The notes: generated by a model from the letters alone, not told the origin. A stretch of 64,000 nt of DNA from Bog-159 sp963738345 (GCA_963738345.1 CAVTWI010000002.1:3968001-4032000), one strand, 5' to 3'; numbered from the stretch's first letter, positions 26,513 to 35,566 are shown. Numbers and translations are program-made.

Positions 26513-27138
26513 AGGCTCTACTCATTTGCGCCTTATTGGCCGCACCCCTCGCGGCGCAACAACAACGCGATTTTCTAACCGTCGACGAGAGCGACCAGAT
26601 CCGCGAAGCTCAGGATCCCAACGTCAGGCTCACTCTCTACATTCATTTCGCAAAACAGCGCCTCAGCCAGGTGGATCACTGGTTGGCCAAAGAGAAACCC
26701 GGACGCTCCATTCTGATTCACGACGCCTTGGACGACTACTCGAATATTATCGACGCCATCGACACGGTAGCCGATGACGCCCTGCAGCGCCGCGTGGATA
26801 TCAAAATCGGTTTGGCAGCCGTAGCCACCGCCGAATCTGAAATGCTGGCGGGTTTGCAGAAAATCCAGGATAGCCAGCCGAAAGATATGTCGCGTTATGA
26901 TTTCGTCCTCAAGCAGTCCATTGACGGCACCAATGATAGTCTTGAAATGGCGCGAACCGATCCCGCCGTGCGGGCCGCCGCAGTAGCTGCCAAGGCCGCC
27001 AAGGAAAAGAAAGAAATGGAGGCGGAAATGACCCCCACCGAACGCGAAGAGAAAAAAGCGGAGGAGGCCAAGGCCGAGCGTGAGAAAAAGAAGGCGCCGA
27101 CCCTGCTTCGTCCTGGCGAAAAAGTAAAGGACCAGTAG
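26509..27138 (+). CDS. Exported helical protein with charged tail
   Basis: A 209-residue protein. A clean signal peptide (ends near LAAQ, residue 18) is followed by a helical domain and a long lysine/glutamate-rich coiled tail (about 160-209). Not recognised. Third gene of a coupled trio with the TPR protein; its end is ten bases from the convergent VWA gene. Confidence 0.7.
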   Translation: MKALLICALLAAPLAAQQQRDFLTVDESDQIREAQDPNVRLTLYIHFAKQRLSQVDHWLAKEKPGRSILIHDALDDYSNIIDAIDTVADDALQRRVDIKIGLAAVATAESEMLAGLQKIQDSQPKDMSRYDFVLKQSIDGTNDSLEMARTDPAVRAAAVAAKAAKEKKEMEAEMTPTEREEKKAEEAKAEREKKKAPTLLRPGEKVKDQ

Positions 27139-27147
27139 CGGCGCGAA

Positions 27148-28050
27148 CTATTTCGCGTAATACCCGGCCCGCGTGCGAACTAGGACGTTAGGCGAATCCA
27201 CATCCACGCGAAGCTTCCGATAAGAACCGTCTGTCGCCAAATTCGTCGGCGTATATCCCAAAATGTATTGATTGCGAATCTCGTGCGCAATCTCCGGGGT
27301 GATATTTGCAATCTCGGCTACGTCCGCGGGAAACCACGCCCGCCCGCCCGTCTGCTGCGTAAGTTCCGTAAGCTGCTTCTTGGCGCGCGCCGCACTTTCC
27401 GGCTCCTCGGCGCCCAGCAGCCCGACAGCATAAATAATCACGTCGTTCTGCTGCGCTACTTCCACCAGATGCGCCTGCGTCTCCATACTGCTGTTGTCTT
27501 CTCCGTCAGTCACCACCAGCAGCACTTTCTTGTCGCGATGGGCGCGATGCCGCAAGTGTTCGATGCCCAGCAGCAGCGCATCGCGCATGGCAGTTTCGCC
27601 GTTCGCGTCGAGATTACGCAGAGCCGTTTCCAGATCTTTCGTGCTGCTGGTGAACTCTCTCGACAGCACCGCTTTTTCGTTGAAGTTGATGATAAAAACT
27701 TCATCGTCCGGATTGGACGCCTTCACCATCGACAGAGCCGCGGAAGCCACCCGCTCGCGTTTATCGGTCATGCTGGCGCTCTTGTCGATAATCAGCCCCA
27801 ATGAAATGGGTACGTCTTCCTGCCGGAACACACTGAGAGTCTGCTTCTCGCCGCTTTCATAAACCGTGAATGCGGTCTTAGGCAGATCTTTTACCACCTT
27901 GCCATCCTGATCGAAAACCGACACGTTCAACACGACGAGCCGGCTATCGGAACGGAAGGTAGCCTCCGGCGTAGACAAAGCTTGCCCGCACAATCCCGAA
28001 ACTGTTACCAAACTTACGAAGAGCGACAATTTTACACGGCGTAAGCGCAT
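27148..28050 (-). CDS. Exported VWA-domain protein (acidobacterial type)
   Basis: A 300-residue protein with a signal peptide (about 1-25), a short beta domain, and a von Willebrand A domain. The metal site is intact: DKSAS (D-x-S-x-S), the threonine in ETAMRDALLLG, and VVTDGEDNSS. The C-terminal block ends with YILGYTPTNLATDGSYRKLRV, typical of the VWFA-related family common in Acidobacteriota. Partner unknown. Confidence 0.85.
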   Translation of the reverse strand: MRLRRVKLSLFVSLVTVSGLCGQALSTPEATFRSDSRLVVLNVSVFDQDGKVVKDLPKTAFTVYESGEKQTLSVFRQEDVPISLGLIIDKSASMTDKRERVASAALSMVKASNPDDEVFIINFNEKAVLSREFTSSTKDLETALRNLDANGETAMRDALLLGIEHLRHRAHRDKKVLLVVTDGEDNSSMETQAHLVEVAQQNDVIIYAVGLLGAEEPESAARAKKQLTELTQQTGGRAWFPADVAEIANITPEIAHEIRNQYILGYTPTNLATDGSYRKLRVDVDSPNVLVRTRAGYYAK

Positions 28051-28106
28051 CGCCAGAGCAGAAGCACGTTAAGTACCGCAAATCTGGTGCGCCGCACAAC
28101 CTTAGC

Positions 28107-28112
28107 TATCAT
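28107..28112 (+). promoter_or_regulatory. -10-like box before folD
   Basis: TATCAT eight bases before the ATG, with no ribosome site between. Fits a near-leaderless start. Confidence 0.3.
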
Positions 28113-28120
28113 GAAGATAG

Positions 28121-29074
28121 ATGTCTACAATTCTCGATGGAAATCGTGTGCGCGACCAGATTCTGCGCGACCTCAAGCCGCGCGTCCAGGCCCTGGCAGC
28201 AGCCTCTCGCCCGCCCGGTTTGGCCGTAATCCTGGTGGGCGACGACCCCGGTTCGCAGATCTACGTCCGCAACAAGGTCAAGGCCTGCGCCGAACTCGGC
28301 ATCGCCGGCCAGAGTCTCACCCCCCCCGCCTCCATTTCCACCGAAGAAATGCTGGCTCTGATCGACAGACTCAACCACCGGGACGATATCGATGGAATCC
28401 TGGTCCAACTGCCCCTCCCCCCCCAAGTCGATTCCCGCCGCGTTCTGCTGGCGGTCGCACCCGGTAAAGACGTGGACGGTTTCCATCCCATAAATGTCGG
28501 GAATCTGGTGGCTGGCCGTCCCGGGCCGCGCCCCTGTACGCCGGCGGGGATCATGGAACTGTTGAAGCAATACCAGATTCCCGTAGCCGGCAAACGCGCC
28601 GTGGTAGTGGGACGCTCCGATATTGTGGGCAAACCCATGGCCCTGCTGCTGATGCATGCCAATGCGACGGTTACCATCTGTCACTCGCGCACGGTGGACT
28701 TGCCTCGCGTGTGCGCGGAAGGCGATATCCTGGTGGCCGCCATGGGACGGCCTGCCATGCTCACGGAAGAATATATCCGGCCTGGCGCCGTGGTGATTGA
28801 TGTTGGGATGAACCGTATCACCGATCGCGCCGAGGCCGCCCGTATTTTTCGCGATTCGCCTGAGCGCTTGGCCACGCTTGAACGCAGGGGAAGCGTGCTC
28901 GTCGGCGATGTCGACCCGGTTGCCATGCAAGAAAAATCATCGGCATACACGCCCGTACCGGGGGGGGTGGGTCCGCTGACCATTGCGATGCTGATGTCTA
29001 ATACCGTGAGCGCGGCCGAAAGTCACATGTGTGAAGGCAAGGCACGGCCTGCCGGCGCTAATCCCACGATTTAG
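28121..29074 (+). CDS. folD: Methylenetetrahydrofolate dehydrogenase/cyclohydrolase
   Basis: Bifunctional one-carbon enzyme: oxidises 5,10-methylene-THF with NADP+ and hydrolyses methenyl-THF to 10-formyl-THF. YVRNKVKAC carries the active-site tyrosine and lysine, DGILVQLPLP and KDVDGFHP the folate site, and GRSDIVGKPMALLL the nucleotide loop. PGGVGPLTIAML is the C-terminal signature. At 317 residues it has about 20 extra C-terminal residues beyond the usual end. Confidence 0.96.
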   Translation: MSTILDGNRVRDQILRDLKPRVQALAAASRPPGLAVILVGDDPGSQIYVRNKVKACAELGIAGQSLTPPASISTEEMLALIDRLNHRDDIDGILVQLPLPPQVDSRRVLLAVAPGKDVDGFHPINVGNLVAGRPGPRPCTPAGIMELLKQYQIPVAGKRAVVVGRSDIVGKPMALLLMHANATVTICHSRTVDLPRVCAEGDILVAAMGRPAMLTEEYIRPGAVVIDVGMNRITDRAEAARIFRDSPERLATLERRGSVLVGDVDPVAMQEKSSAYTPVPGGVGPLTIAMLMSNTVSAAESHMCEGKARPAGANPTI

Positions 29075-29090
29075 CTTGATTTTCCGCGAC

Positions 29091-29116
29091 GGCCCGTAAG
29101 TTGCTAAGTTCGGGCC
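29091..29116 (+). repeat. Inverted repeat directly upstream of a start codon
   Basis: GGCCCG (29091-29096) pairs with CGGGCC (29111-29116), which abuts the ATG at 29117. It could be a folD terminator without a T-tract or control the following gene. Confidence 0.35.
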
Positions 29117-29533
29117 ATGCCGAAATTTACTTGCGCCCTAACGCTAATGTTTGCCGCCCTGCCTCTTCTGGCCCAGGATGCCGCCGCCACCGATCAAAAG
29201 AGATTCGCCGGCGTCTGGGAAGCCAAAGTCAACGGCAAGGTTGTTTGCACCATTCGTGTAAAAACGGTGGACCCCATCTCCGGGGAAACCGCTGCCTGCA
29301 ACATCAGCGTCGACGGAAACGGCGATTTGCAGGAACCGCAATCCTCTGAACCATCCGACGACGTAACGCCCATGAACGCGCCCAAAGTCACCGGCGATAC
29401 GCTCTCTTTCGAGGAAAGAGACAACAACGACGTCATCAAATTCGAACTGAAGATCGTCGGCGAAGGGCACGCGGAACTGAAGATACTAGACGCGCCCATG
29501 TCGATTAAACCAATCCCGTTTGCCCGAAAATAA
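29117..29533 (+). CDS. Small exported protein of unknown function
   Basis: A 138-residue protein with a signal peptide (cleavage likely after LLAQ, residue 17) and a compact beta-rich domain including VWEAKVNGKVVCTIRV and LSFEERDNNDVIKFELKI. The pattern resembles small lipocalin-like or beta-sandwich exported domains frequent in Acidobacteriota. No family identified. Confidence 0.65.
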   Translation: MPKFTCALTLMFAALPLLAQDAAATDQKRFAGVWEAKVNGKVVCTIRVKTVDPISGETAACNISVDGNGDLQEPQSSEPSDDVTPMNAPKVTGDTLSFEERDNNDVIKFELKIVGEGHAELKILDAPMSIKPIPFARK

Positions 29534-29544
29534 CTCCATCGGAT

Positions 29545-29577
29545 TTGACATTCGAAGTCCGTGAATAGGGTTAGAAT
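29545..29577 (+). promoter_or_regulatory. Possible sigma-70 promoter of the GH5-like gene
   Basis: A perfect TTGACA (29545-29550) with either TAGGGT after 15 bases or TAGAAT (29572-29577) after 21. Neither spacing is ideal. Confidence 0.3.
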
Positions 29578-29592
29578 CGGCGGTGAGGTAAC

Positions 29593-31065
29593 ATGACCGC
29601 CCTTCGATCCCTGGCGCTGCTCGCGGCTCTCTCCATCGCCCTCGCACAGCCCATTCGCCTGCATCCCAAGAACCCGCACTACTTTCTCTTCCACGGAAAG
29701 TCCGTCGCGCTGATCACTAGCGGAGAGCATTATGGCGCGGTCATGAACGGCGATTTCGATTACCACCGCTACCTCGCCACGCTGGCGTCCGAAGGAATGA
29801 ATTATACTCGCCTGTTCGGTGGCAGTTACCGCGAAGTCCCCGCGAAATCTTTCGGCATCAAAAGGAATACCATGGCGCCCGACCCGGGCCGCTTTGTGGC
29901 GCCTTGGGCTCGTAGTGAAACCCCAGGCTATGCGGTGGGGGGCAACAAGTTCGATCTGGATCGCTGGAGCCCGGAGTACTTCACCCGCTTCCGCGACTTC
30001 CTGTCCGACGCTGAGAAGCGCGGCATTGTCGTAGAGATCACGCTGTTCTCGTCACACTATCAGGAGATGCAATGGAAAGTCAGTGCCCTCAATCCGGCCA
30101 ACAATGTCAACGGCACCGCCGCCATTGATTGGAAAAAGTTGCATACGCTCGAGAACGGGAACCTGTTGGCTTACCAGGAAAAATACACCCGCAAGCTGGT
30201 CGATGAAGCCAACGCCTTCGACAATGTCATTTTCGAGATCCAGAACGAGCCTTGGTCCGACCGCGGCGTCCTGGCCAGCGTGGTGAACCCTTACCTGCAG
30301 TTGCCCGCACGCGACACCTATCCGAACTCGGTGGACATAGCCGACGATCTGTCTGTAGCTTGGCAGACGCGCGTCGCCGAGTGGATCGCGAGCGAAGAAA
30401 AAACCCTTCCCAACCGCCACCTGGTTGCGCAGAACTACTCTAACTTTCGCTTCGCCGTACGCCAACTTGTGCCCGGTGTGAGCATCGTCAACTTTCACTA
30501 TGCCTATCCCGATGCCGTGTCGCTGAACTATGGCTTGGGGAAAGCTCTCTCCTACGATGAGACCGGCTTTCTCGGTCATGACGATTGGCTGTATCGCCGG
30601 CAGGCATGGAACTTCATGCTATCGGGTGGCGGTGTATTCGATAGCCTCGATTATTCATTTAGCGTGGGCCACGAGGATGGCGCCGATGCAGAGCCCAATG
30701 GACCGGGCGGGGGCAGCATCGCCCTGCGGCGGCAACTGCGGGTGCTGGCCGATTTCCTGGGCCAACTCCCCCTCGAAGAATTAGCCCCCGATGCCCGCGC
30801 CATCAAGCACGCCGCCGGATTGGATGCCCACGTGTTGTCCAGCCCTAGCGGTGCCTATGGAATCTATTTCGATGGAAGTGGACCGGGCGACGTGACTCTC
30901 GATCTACCCTCCGGCACTTACTCCGGTGCGTGGATCGACCCTGAAACCGGCGCTACCGTCCGCACCGAGAAATTCCAGCACAAGGGCGGCAGCGTAGTCT
31001 TACACTCGCCCGATTTCCATGAGGGTATCGCCTTGCGCCTCACGCGGCAGACAGCGGCGCACTAG
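29593..31065 (+). CDS. Exported GH5-like (clan GH-A) glycoside hydrolase
   Basis: A 490-residue secreted hydrolase with a signal peptide (about 1-18) and a TIM-barrel core. The clan GH-A acid/base motif is clear in VIFEIQNEPW (N-E-P) near residue 215-224. A second conserved acid is likely in SYDETGFLGHDD near residue 320. The C-terminal domain (about 415-490) is beta-rich, as in DUF4038/DUF5060-type glycosidases. The substrate cannot be told. GAGG precedes the ATG. Confidence 0.8.
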   Translation: MTALRSLALLAALSIALAQPIRLHPKNPHYFLFHGKSVALITSGEHYGAVMNGDFDYHRYLATLASEGMNYTRLFGGSYREVPAKSFGIKRNTMAPDPGRFVAPWARSETPGYAVGGNKFDLDRWSPEYFTRFRDFLSDAEKRGIVVEITLFSSHYQEMQWKVSALNPANNVNGTAAIDWKKLHTLENGNLLAYQEKYTRKLVDEANAFDNVIFEIQNEPWSDRGVLASVVNPYLQLPARDTYPNSVDIADDLSVAWQTRVAEWIASEEKTLPNRHLVAQNYSNFRFAVRQLVPGVSIVNFHYAYPDAVSLNYGLGKALSYDETGFLGHDDWLYRRQAWNFMLSGGGVFDSLDYSFSVGHEDGADAEPNGPGGGSIALRRQLRVLADFLGQLPLEELAPDARAIKHAAGLDAHVLSSPSGAYGIYFDGSGPGDVTLDLPSGTYSGAWIDPETGATVRTEKFQHKGGSVVLHSPDFHEGIALRLTRQTAAH

Positions 31066-31927
31066 CCGTGCAACTTACGGAAATTGTCCAGGCAGCGCTG
31101 CGCCGTTTCTAAAGGCGGATAATCGCTGCCTTCCTGTTCCACCAGGTAAAACTCCACGCCGCCCGTCTTTTCCGCGGCGTCGAACAGCTTCTTCCAAGGC
31201 GCCACGCCTTCGCCCACCAGAACTTGGTAGCCCCTTTCCTTCGTCCAATCCTTACAATGCATCGAGCGGATTCTGCCCGGATTGCTTCGATCCACGCCAC
31301 CGGATCGGAACCCGCTTCAATGCAGGTGCCCACATCCAGTTGCAGCATCACGTCCTTGCTGGTGTTGGCGGCAAGCACTTCGATGGGCCGCTGGCCCTCA
31401 ATCGGAGTAAACTCCAACTGGTGGTTATGATACCCCGCCCGCAGTACCAGCCGATTTCATCTTCTCCGCGCCTTGATTGAGGCGTTCGGCCACACATTTC
31501 CATCCGTCAATCGTCTTCGGATTCCCTGCGCTGGCAAACACGATGAAACTGGCTGCCCAGGATGCTATTCAGTTCGATTGCATGCGCGATACCATCCGGC
31601 GTAAAAGACTCCCCGCCGTTATGCGTGGACAAACAGCGGATGCCGGCATCGTCCATCAGTCTTCCGCATCTCCTTGGCATAGGCGGGCGTCCAGGAGTAA
31701 TACGGCGAGAAAAACTCGGCGCATTCGTAGCCCATCTTGGCCACCGCGCGGACCGTGCCCATGGGATCTTTATTCAGTTCGTCGCGCACGGAATACAATT
31801 CCAGGCCGACGGGAAGATTCTTGCCGCTTGCGAAAACCGGCGCTAGCGGGGCGGCCGCGGTTAAAGCCAAAAACGCACGGCGAGAAAGAGTATCAATGCC
31901 ATAATTGAAAAGCAAACGATACCACAT
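31062..31927 (-). pseudogene. Exported sugar phosphate isomerase/epimerase, frameshifted
   Basis: A TIM-barrel, xylose-isomerase-like protein with a Tat-type signal (SRRAFLALTAAAP). Pieces LELYSVRDELNKDPMGTVRA, MLQLDVGTCIEAGSDP and SMHCKDWTKERGY are in different frames. The frame is restored by removing one base near each of 31660, 31547 and 31445 and adding one near 31283. Otherwise the protein reads cleanly to its end. The true start is unclear. It abuts the divergent DoxX gene, which is broken the same way. Confidence 0.8.
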
Positions 31928-31929
31928 CC

Positions 31930-32383
31930 ATGTGGCGCAAATTAATCCAAACTAATTCCTCCCTTGTGCCCGGCGATTTTGCGCCTTGTGCTGGGAGTCG
32001 AATTTTTTGCGCATGGAGCCCAAAAGGTGCTCGGTTGGTGGGGCGGGCATGGCTTCTCGGCATACCATGCACGGTTTTGAGCACAGTGGCATTCCGGCAT
32101 TGTTTGCATTCCTCGCCATTGCAGCCGAATTCTGCGGCGGCATCGGATTGTTCATGGGTTTGCTGGGCCGCGTGGCGGCCTTCGGCATCGCTCTGCGTCA
32201 TGGCCGTAGCGATTCACAAGGTGTCATGCCAACGGCTTCTTCATGAATTGGACGGGTCAGCAGAAGGGTGAAGGCTTCGAGTATCACTTGCTGGCGTTGG
32301 CCATGGCCGTAGCGATTATGATCGCCGGATCTGGCGCGTGGTCAGTCGACCGCCTGCTCAGCCGCCCTGAAGTCCGTCGCTAA
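31930..32383 (+). pseudogene. DoxX-family membrane protein, frameshifted
   Basis: A small four-helix DoxX/quinol-oxidase-like membrane protein. Family blocks FFAHGAQKVLGWWGGHGF, AFLAIAAEFCGGIGL and NGFFMNWTGQQKGEGFEYH are all present but in different frames. Four single extra bases, near 31972, 32063, 32196 and 32224, account for every break; removing them gives one frame from ATG 31930 to the stop at 32381. Probably sequence error. Confidence 0.8.
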
Positions 32384-32480
32384 GGTACCCTTCTTCACAT
32401 CTGTATTCCCGCAAACTAAGTCTCAATTAAAGTTGCTTTATCCGTCCCACCGTCCGCAACGGCTTCTGCTATGCTCACGT

Positions 32481-32502
32481 CAGTGCTCCCAGGAGCGCAC
32501 TG
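32481..32502 (+). promoter_or_regulatory. Hairpin enclosing the ribosome site of the FecR-like gene
   Basis: CAGTG (32481-32485) pairs with CACTG (32498-32502), and CTCC pairs with GGAG (32492-32495), across a 2-base bulge. The AGGAG ribosome site lies inside the stem and the ATG is three bases further on, so the stem could limit translation. Confidence 0.35.
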
Positions 32503-32505
32503 ACC

Positions 32506-34659
32506 ATGGCTACTAAATATTTCTTACTGACCGCAACTTTCTCGGCACTTAGCGTGTTGTCCGCATTCGCGCAAGATCCTCAGGATCCACCTACGCGGGT
32601 GGCCGACCTAAACTATCTCGCCGGCAATGTCTCTATGCAGCCCGCCGGCGCCGATGACTGGTCTCCGGCGGTCATCAACCGCCCACTCACTACGGGAGAT
32701 AACCTGTGGGCCGACACTGACTCGCGCGTCGAACTGCACTTGAACAATGCCGTGCTACGGCTAGGTTCCCAAACCAGCTTTGGATTCCTGAATCTAGACG
32801 ACCACATCGCTCAGCTCCGTTTTAATCAGGGGGAATTTACCCTACGCGTACGCCACCTTGGCGAAGATGAGAGTTTCGAAGTAGATACTCCTAATGCCGC
32901 TATTACTATCTTGCGCGACGGTGAGTATAGGTTCAACACCGATCCTGATTCCGCCGCTACCTGGGTTGTCGTACACCACGGTGAAGCGGAAGTTACTGGG
33001 GGCGGTCAGGCCTTCACCCTTCGCGCCGGCAATAGTGCGCAACTCTCCGGCACCGATCAACTGACTTACGATGTCGGCTCCGCGCCGCCGGTCGATGACC
33101 TGGAAGCCTGGGCCGAAGACCGCGATACGCGCGAAGGTCGCATGCAGTCCGCCCGCTACCTGCCCCCCAACGTAATCGGGTATGAAGAGTTAGATAACCA
33201 CGGCACGTGGCAGGACACCCCCGGCTACGGCCCGGTCTGGTATCCCGCGGTGGAGGCCGGATGGGCGCCTTATCACGATGGACACTGGTCGTGGATCGAT
33301 CCTTGGGGATGGACTTGGGTTGACGATGCCCCCTGGGGTTTTGCGGTTTCTCACTATGGCCGTTGGGCCTATGTTTCCGATAACCGCTGGGGTTGGATTC
33401 CCGGCCCCATGGCCATTGGAGGCGGTGGACCTGCCGTCGTTCCGGTGTACGCGCCCGCCTTGGTTGCATTCATTGGCGGGGGGGGGTGGGGAGTCTCGCT
33501 CTCGATCGGTGGCCCGGCTGTTGGCTGGGTTCCCCTGGGGCCCGGTGAAGTCTACGCGCCCGCCTACCAAGTAAGTCAGAATTATTTCCGCACGGTCAAT
33601 GTGGCTAACACTCGCGTGGTGAATACGGTCAACATTACCAACGTCTATAACACTGTCTATGTGAATAAGAGTGTGACGAATGTAACTGTTAACCAGAGGT
33701 TCGCGAATATGGCGGCGCCCAATGCAGTCACTGCCATGCCCCAGACCGCCTTCGCTAGCGGCCGTCCGGTAAAACAGGGCGGCATCTTCGTGCCTCGCAA
33801 TCAGGCGGGACAAATCCAGACAGCTACCATGACGGTCGCACCCGCCGTGGCACCCGCCCGGCAGGCAATCGCACCCATGGCCGGCAACCGCCCGGCGCCG
33901 CAACCGCCCCAACGCGCCATCAATATGCAAGTAGTGGCCAAGGTAGCTCCGCCACCGCCACCGGTGCCCTTCGCCGCCAAACAGGCTGCCCTGCAGCAGA
34001 ATTTGGGACGGCCCGTGAACCTTCCGGCTATTCGACAGAGCCTGCCGCCGGCCCGCGCAGCCGTAGCCGCGCCCCCCGTGCGTGTGGCCCCCCCCGCGCG
34101 CCAAGTCGTCCCCCAGGTCCGAACCGTGCAGCCGCCTCCGCCTCAAAGAGGCCCGTCTGCTGCTCCTGGCGCGCCTGCTACCAGCGCTCCCGGAGGCTTC
34201 CGGCCTCCCGCGCAATCCGCTCCCTCGCCGGCGTCACCCACTTACCGGCCCCCGCAAGCTACGCCGCCAGTGACACCGCGACCGCAGGAAACTGCCCCGC
34301 GGCCGCAGGAGAGCGCGCCTCGCCCGGCCCAACCCGCCCCGGCGCCAGTGACGCCCAGTTACCGGCCCCCGCAAGCTACGCAACCAGTGACACCGCGGCC
34401 GCAAGAAACTACGCCCAGGCCCCCGGATAATACGAACCGGCCGGATCGTCCTGCTGCGCCGCCGCCACCAACTACCTATCGGCCACCGCAGGCGGCGCCG
34501 CCCGCCAATCAGCGCCCGCAGGAGACCCGACCGGTTCAACCGCCGGCGGCTACCCCGCGGCCCCCGGAGACACGCCCCGTACAGCCCGCGCCACAGCAGC
34601 GGCCGGCTGACAAACCGGCGCCTAAACCGAAGAAAGAAACCGAGAAACCGAAAGAGTAA
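32506..34659 (+). CDS. Exported FecR/DUF6600-like protein with proline-rich tail
   Basis: A 717-residue protein. A signal peptide (ends near FAQ, residue 23) is followed by a FecR-type domain (about 30-200: LAGNVSMQPAGADDWSPAV, then RLGSQTSFGFLNL and LRDGEYRFNT). A tryptophan-rich DUF6600-like domain follows (about 225-350, repeated W-x-W-x-D and GRWAYVSDNRWGWIPG). After a VN-rich stretch the last 250 residues are disordered proline/alanine/glutamine repeats. There is no membrane helix, so it is not a classical FecR anti-sigma factor. Likely periplasmic or surface-attached. Confidence 0.82.
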   Translation: MATKYFLLTATFSALSVLSAFAQDPQDPPTRVADLNYLAGNVSMQPAGADDWSPAVINRPLTTGDNLWADTDSRVELHLNNAVLRLGSQTSFGFLNLDDHIAQLRFNQGEFTLRVRHLGEDESFEVDTPNAAITILRDGEYRFNTDPDSAATWVVVHHGEAEVTGGGQAFTLRAGNSAQLSGTDQLTYDVGSAPPVDDLEAWAEDRDTREGRMQSARYLPPNVIGYEELDNHGTWQDTPGYGPVWYPAVEAGWAPYHDGHWSWIDPWGWTWVDDAPWGFAVSHYGRWAYVSDNRWGWIPGPMAIGGGGPAVVPVYAPALVAFIGGGGWGVSLSIGGPAVGWVPLGPGEVYAPAYQVSQNYFRTVNVANTRVVNTVNITNVYNTVYVNKSVTNVTVNQRFANMAAPNAVTAMPQTAFASGRPVKQGGIFVPRNQAGQIQTATMTVAPAVAPARQAIAPMAGNRPAPQPPQRAINMQVVAKVAPPPPPVPFAAKQAALQQNLGRPVNLPAIRQSLPPARAAVAAPPVRVAPPARQVVPQVRTVQPPPPQRGPSAAPGAPATSAPGGFRPPAQSAPSPASPTYRPPQATPPVTPRPQETAPRPQESAPRPAQPAPAPVTPSYRPPQATQPVTPRPQETTPRPPDNTNRPDRPAAPPPPTTYRPPQAAPPANQRPQETRPVQPPAATPRPPETRPVQPAPQQRPADKPAPKPKKETEKPKE
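34243..34527 (+). repeat. Imperfect 51-bp repeats in the proline-rich tail
   Basis: Copies at 34243-34293 and 34360-34410 are nearly identical; a diverged copy lies at 34477-34527. Each encodes a YRPPQA...PRPQET unit. Differences keep the reading frame, which suggests expansion within a coding repeat. Confidence 0.7.
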
Positions 34660-34667
34660 CGCAGGCC

Positions 34668-34692
34668 AGCCCCGGGCCAAAAACCCGGGGCT
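34668..34692 (+). terminator. Perfect 9-bp stem downstream of the FecR-like gene
   Basis: AGCCCCGGG (34668-34676) pairs fully with CCCGGGGCT (34684-34692) over a CCAAAAA loop, nine bases after the stop. The following bases are C-rich rather than T-rich, so termination may be inefficient or factor-aided. Confidence 0.55.
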
Positions 34693-34769
34693 CCCCTCGA
34701 CCGGTGGCATTACTAACGTTAGATATAATTGATAGTAATCCGCGCGAAGTTTACTATGTATTCACGGTC

Positions 34770-34994
34770 ATGCAAGAACTTCGCTACTACCTGGAAATGC
34801 TGCTGGATCATCAGTGTAAGTCGAGCGCAGGTCCCTGTGCGGAATGCCGCGCTTTGCAGCGGGTTTATGACTTTATGGAAACCGAAATTTTCTCAACCGT
34901 GATCTATAACGAAACGCCCCTGGCCGTCGTACCGCCCCTAAGGCGCAAAGCGGCCTCAGCGGCGGGCAATACGCATCTCCGTCTGTCGAATTAG
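34770..34994 (+). CDS. Small cysteine-containing protein
   Basis: A 74-residue protein if started at the ATG at 34770 (MQELRYYLEML); a GTG at 34704 in the same frame would give 96. It has a helical start and a cysteine cluster (C at about 15, 21 and 24; C-x2-C in GPCAECRAL), which might bind metal. Its end overlaps the convergent AlgH/YqgE gene by 39 bases. No family recognised. Confidence 0.45.
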   Translation: MQELRYYLEMLLDHQCKSSAGPCAECRALQRVYDFMETEIFSTVIYNETPLAVVPPLRRKAASAAGNTHLRLSN

Positions 34995-35561
34995 GCGCGG
35001 CCATAACGATTCCGGATCCCCATCAAAAACCGTCTTGGCGTTTCCCGGGAAAATATACCAGGCGCCCAGATTCACTTCGTTCTCCAACTGTGCCGCCGTC
35101 CATCCCGCGTAGCCCAGATAGACGTGTATAGTCCCCGCCTCGGGTGCTGAGGCGAACGTCTTCTCGATCGATTCCCGTGTCGCCGCCAGGAACACGTCGC
35201 CCGTGACTTTCTTTGTACCCGCCGTCCCCCGCCCGCCGCGCACCAACGCCAGCACATCGGTCGTACCCACCGGGCCACCCGCATAGACTGACTCCGGCCG
35301 CCCCCGGGATCCCGCCACCGTATCCAACACGCGCGAGACCGGTACCTTCGAACGGCGATTCACCACCAAGCCGACTACGCTGTCATCGTCGTACTGCACC
35401 AGTAATACAACGGTCTTCGCAAAGTTTGGATCCAGAAGGTCCGCGCTCGCCACCAGCAACTTGCCAGCGCCCAAATCCTCGGGCCGCGTGGACTGAGCCC
35501 CGCTTTCGCGCACGCCCGCAAACAGGCACAAAATCGCCACCGCGACCGGTTGCCATCGCAT
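34956..35561 (-). CDS. AlgH/YqgE-family protein with signal peptide
   Basis: A 201-residue protein. The YqgE fold is clear: GKLLVASADLLDPNFAKTVVLL, GLVVNRRSKVPVSRVL, VYAGGPVG and VYLGYAGWTAAQLENE, with W-x-I/F-P near the end. Unusually it starts with a signal peptide (about 1-23, VAVAILCLFAGVRESGAQ). Most YqgE proteins are cytoplasmic. Function of the family is not settled. Confidence 0.88.
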   Translation of the reverse strand: MRWQPVAVAILCLFAGVRESGAQSTRPEDLGAGKLLVASADLLDPNFAKTVVLLVQYDDDSVVGLVVNRRSKVPVSRVLDTVAGSRGRPESVYAGGPVGTTDVLALVRGGRGTAGTKKVTGDVFLAATRESIEKTFASAPEAGTIHVYLGYAGWTAAQLENEVNLGAWYIFPGNAKTVFDGDPESLWPRLIRQTEMRIARR

Positions 35562-35566
35562 GATTT

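Noticed and set aside
33190..34215. 341-codon minus-strand frame over the FecR-like gene
   Set aside because: Arginine/glycine-rich antisense translation of a proline-rich repeat region.
34243..34527. CRISPR-like spaced repeats
   Set aside because: The repeats are in-frame coding repeats of unequal spacing in a proline-rich protein, with no cas genes.
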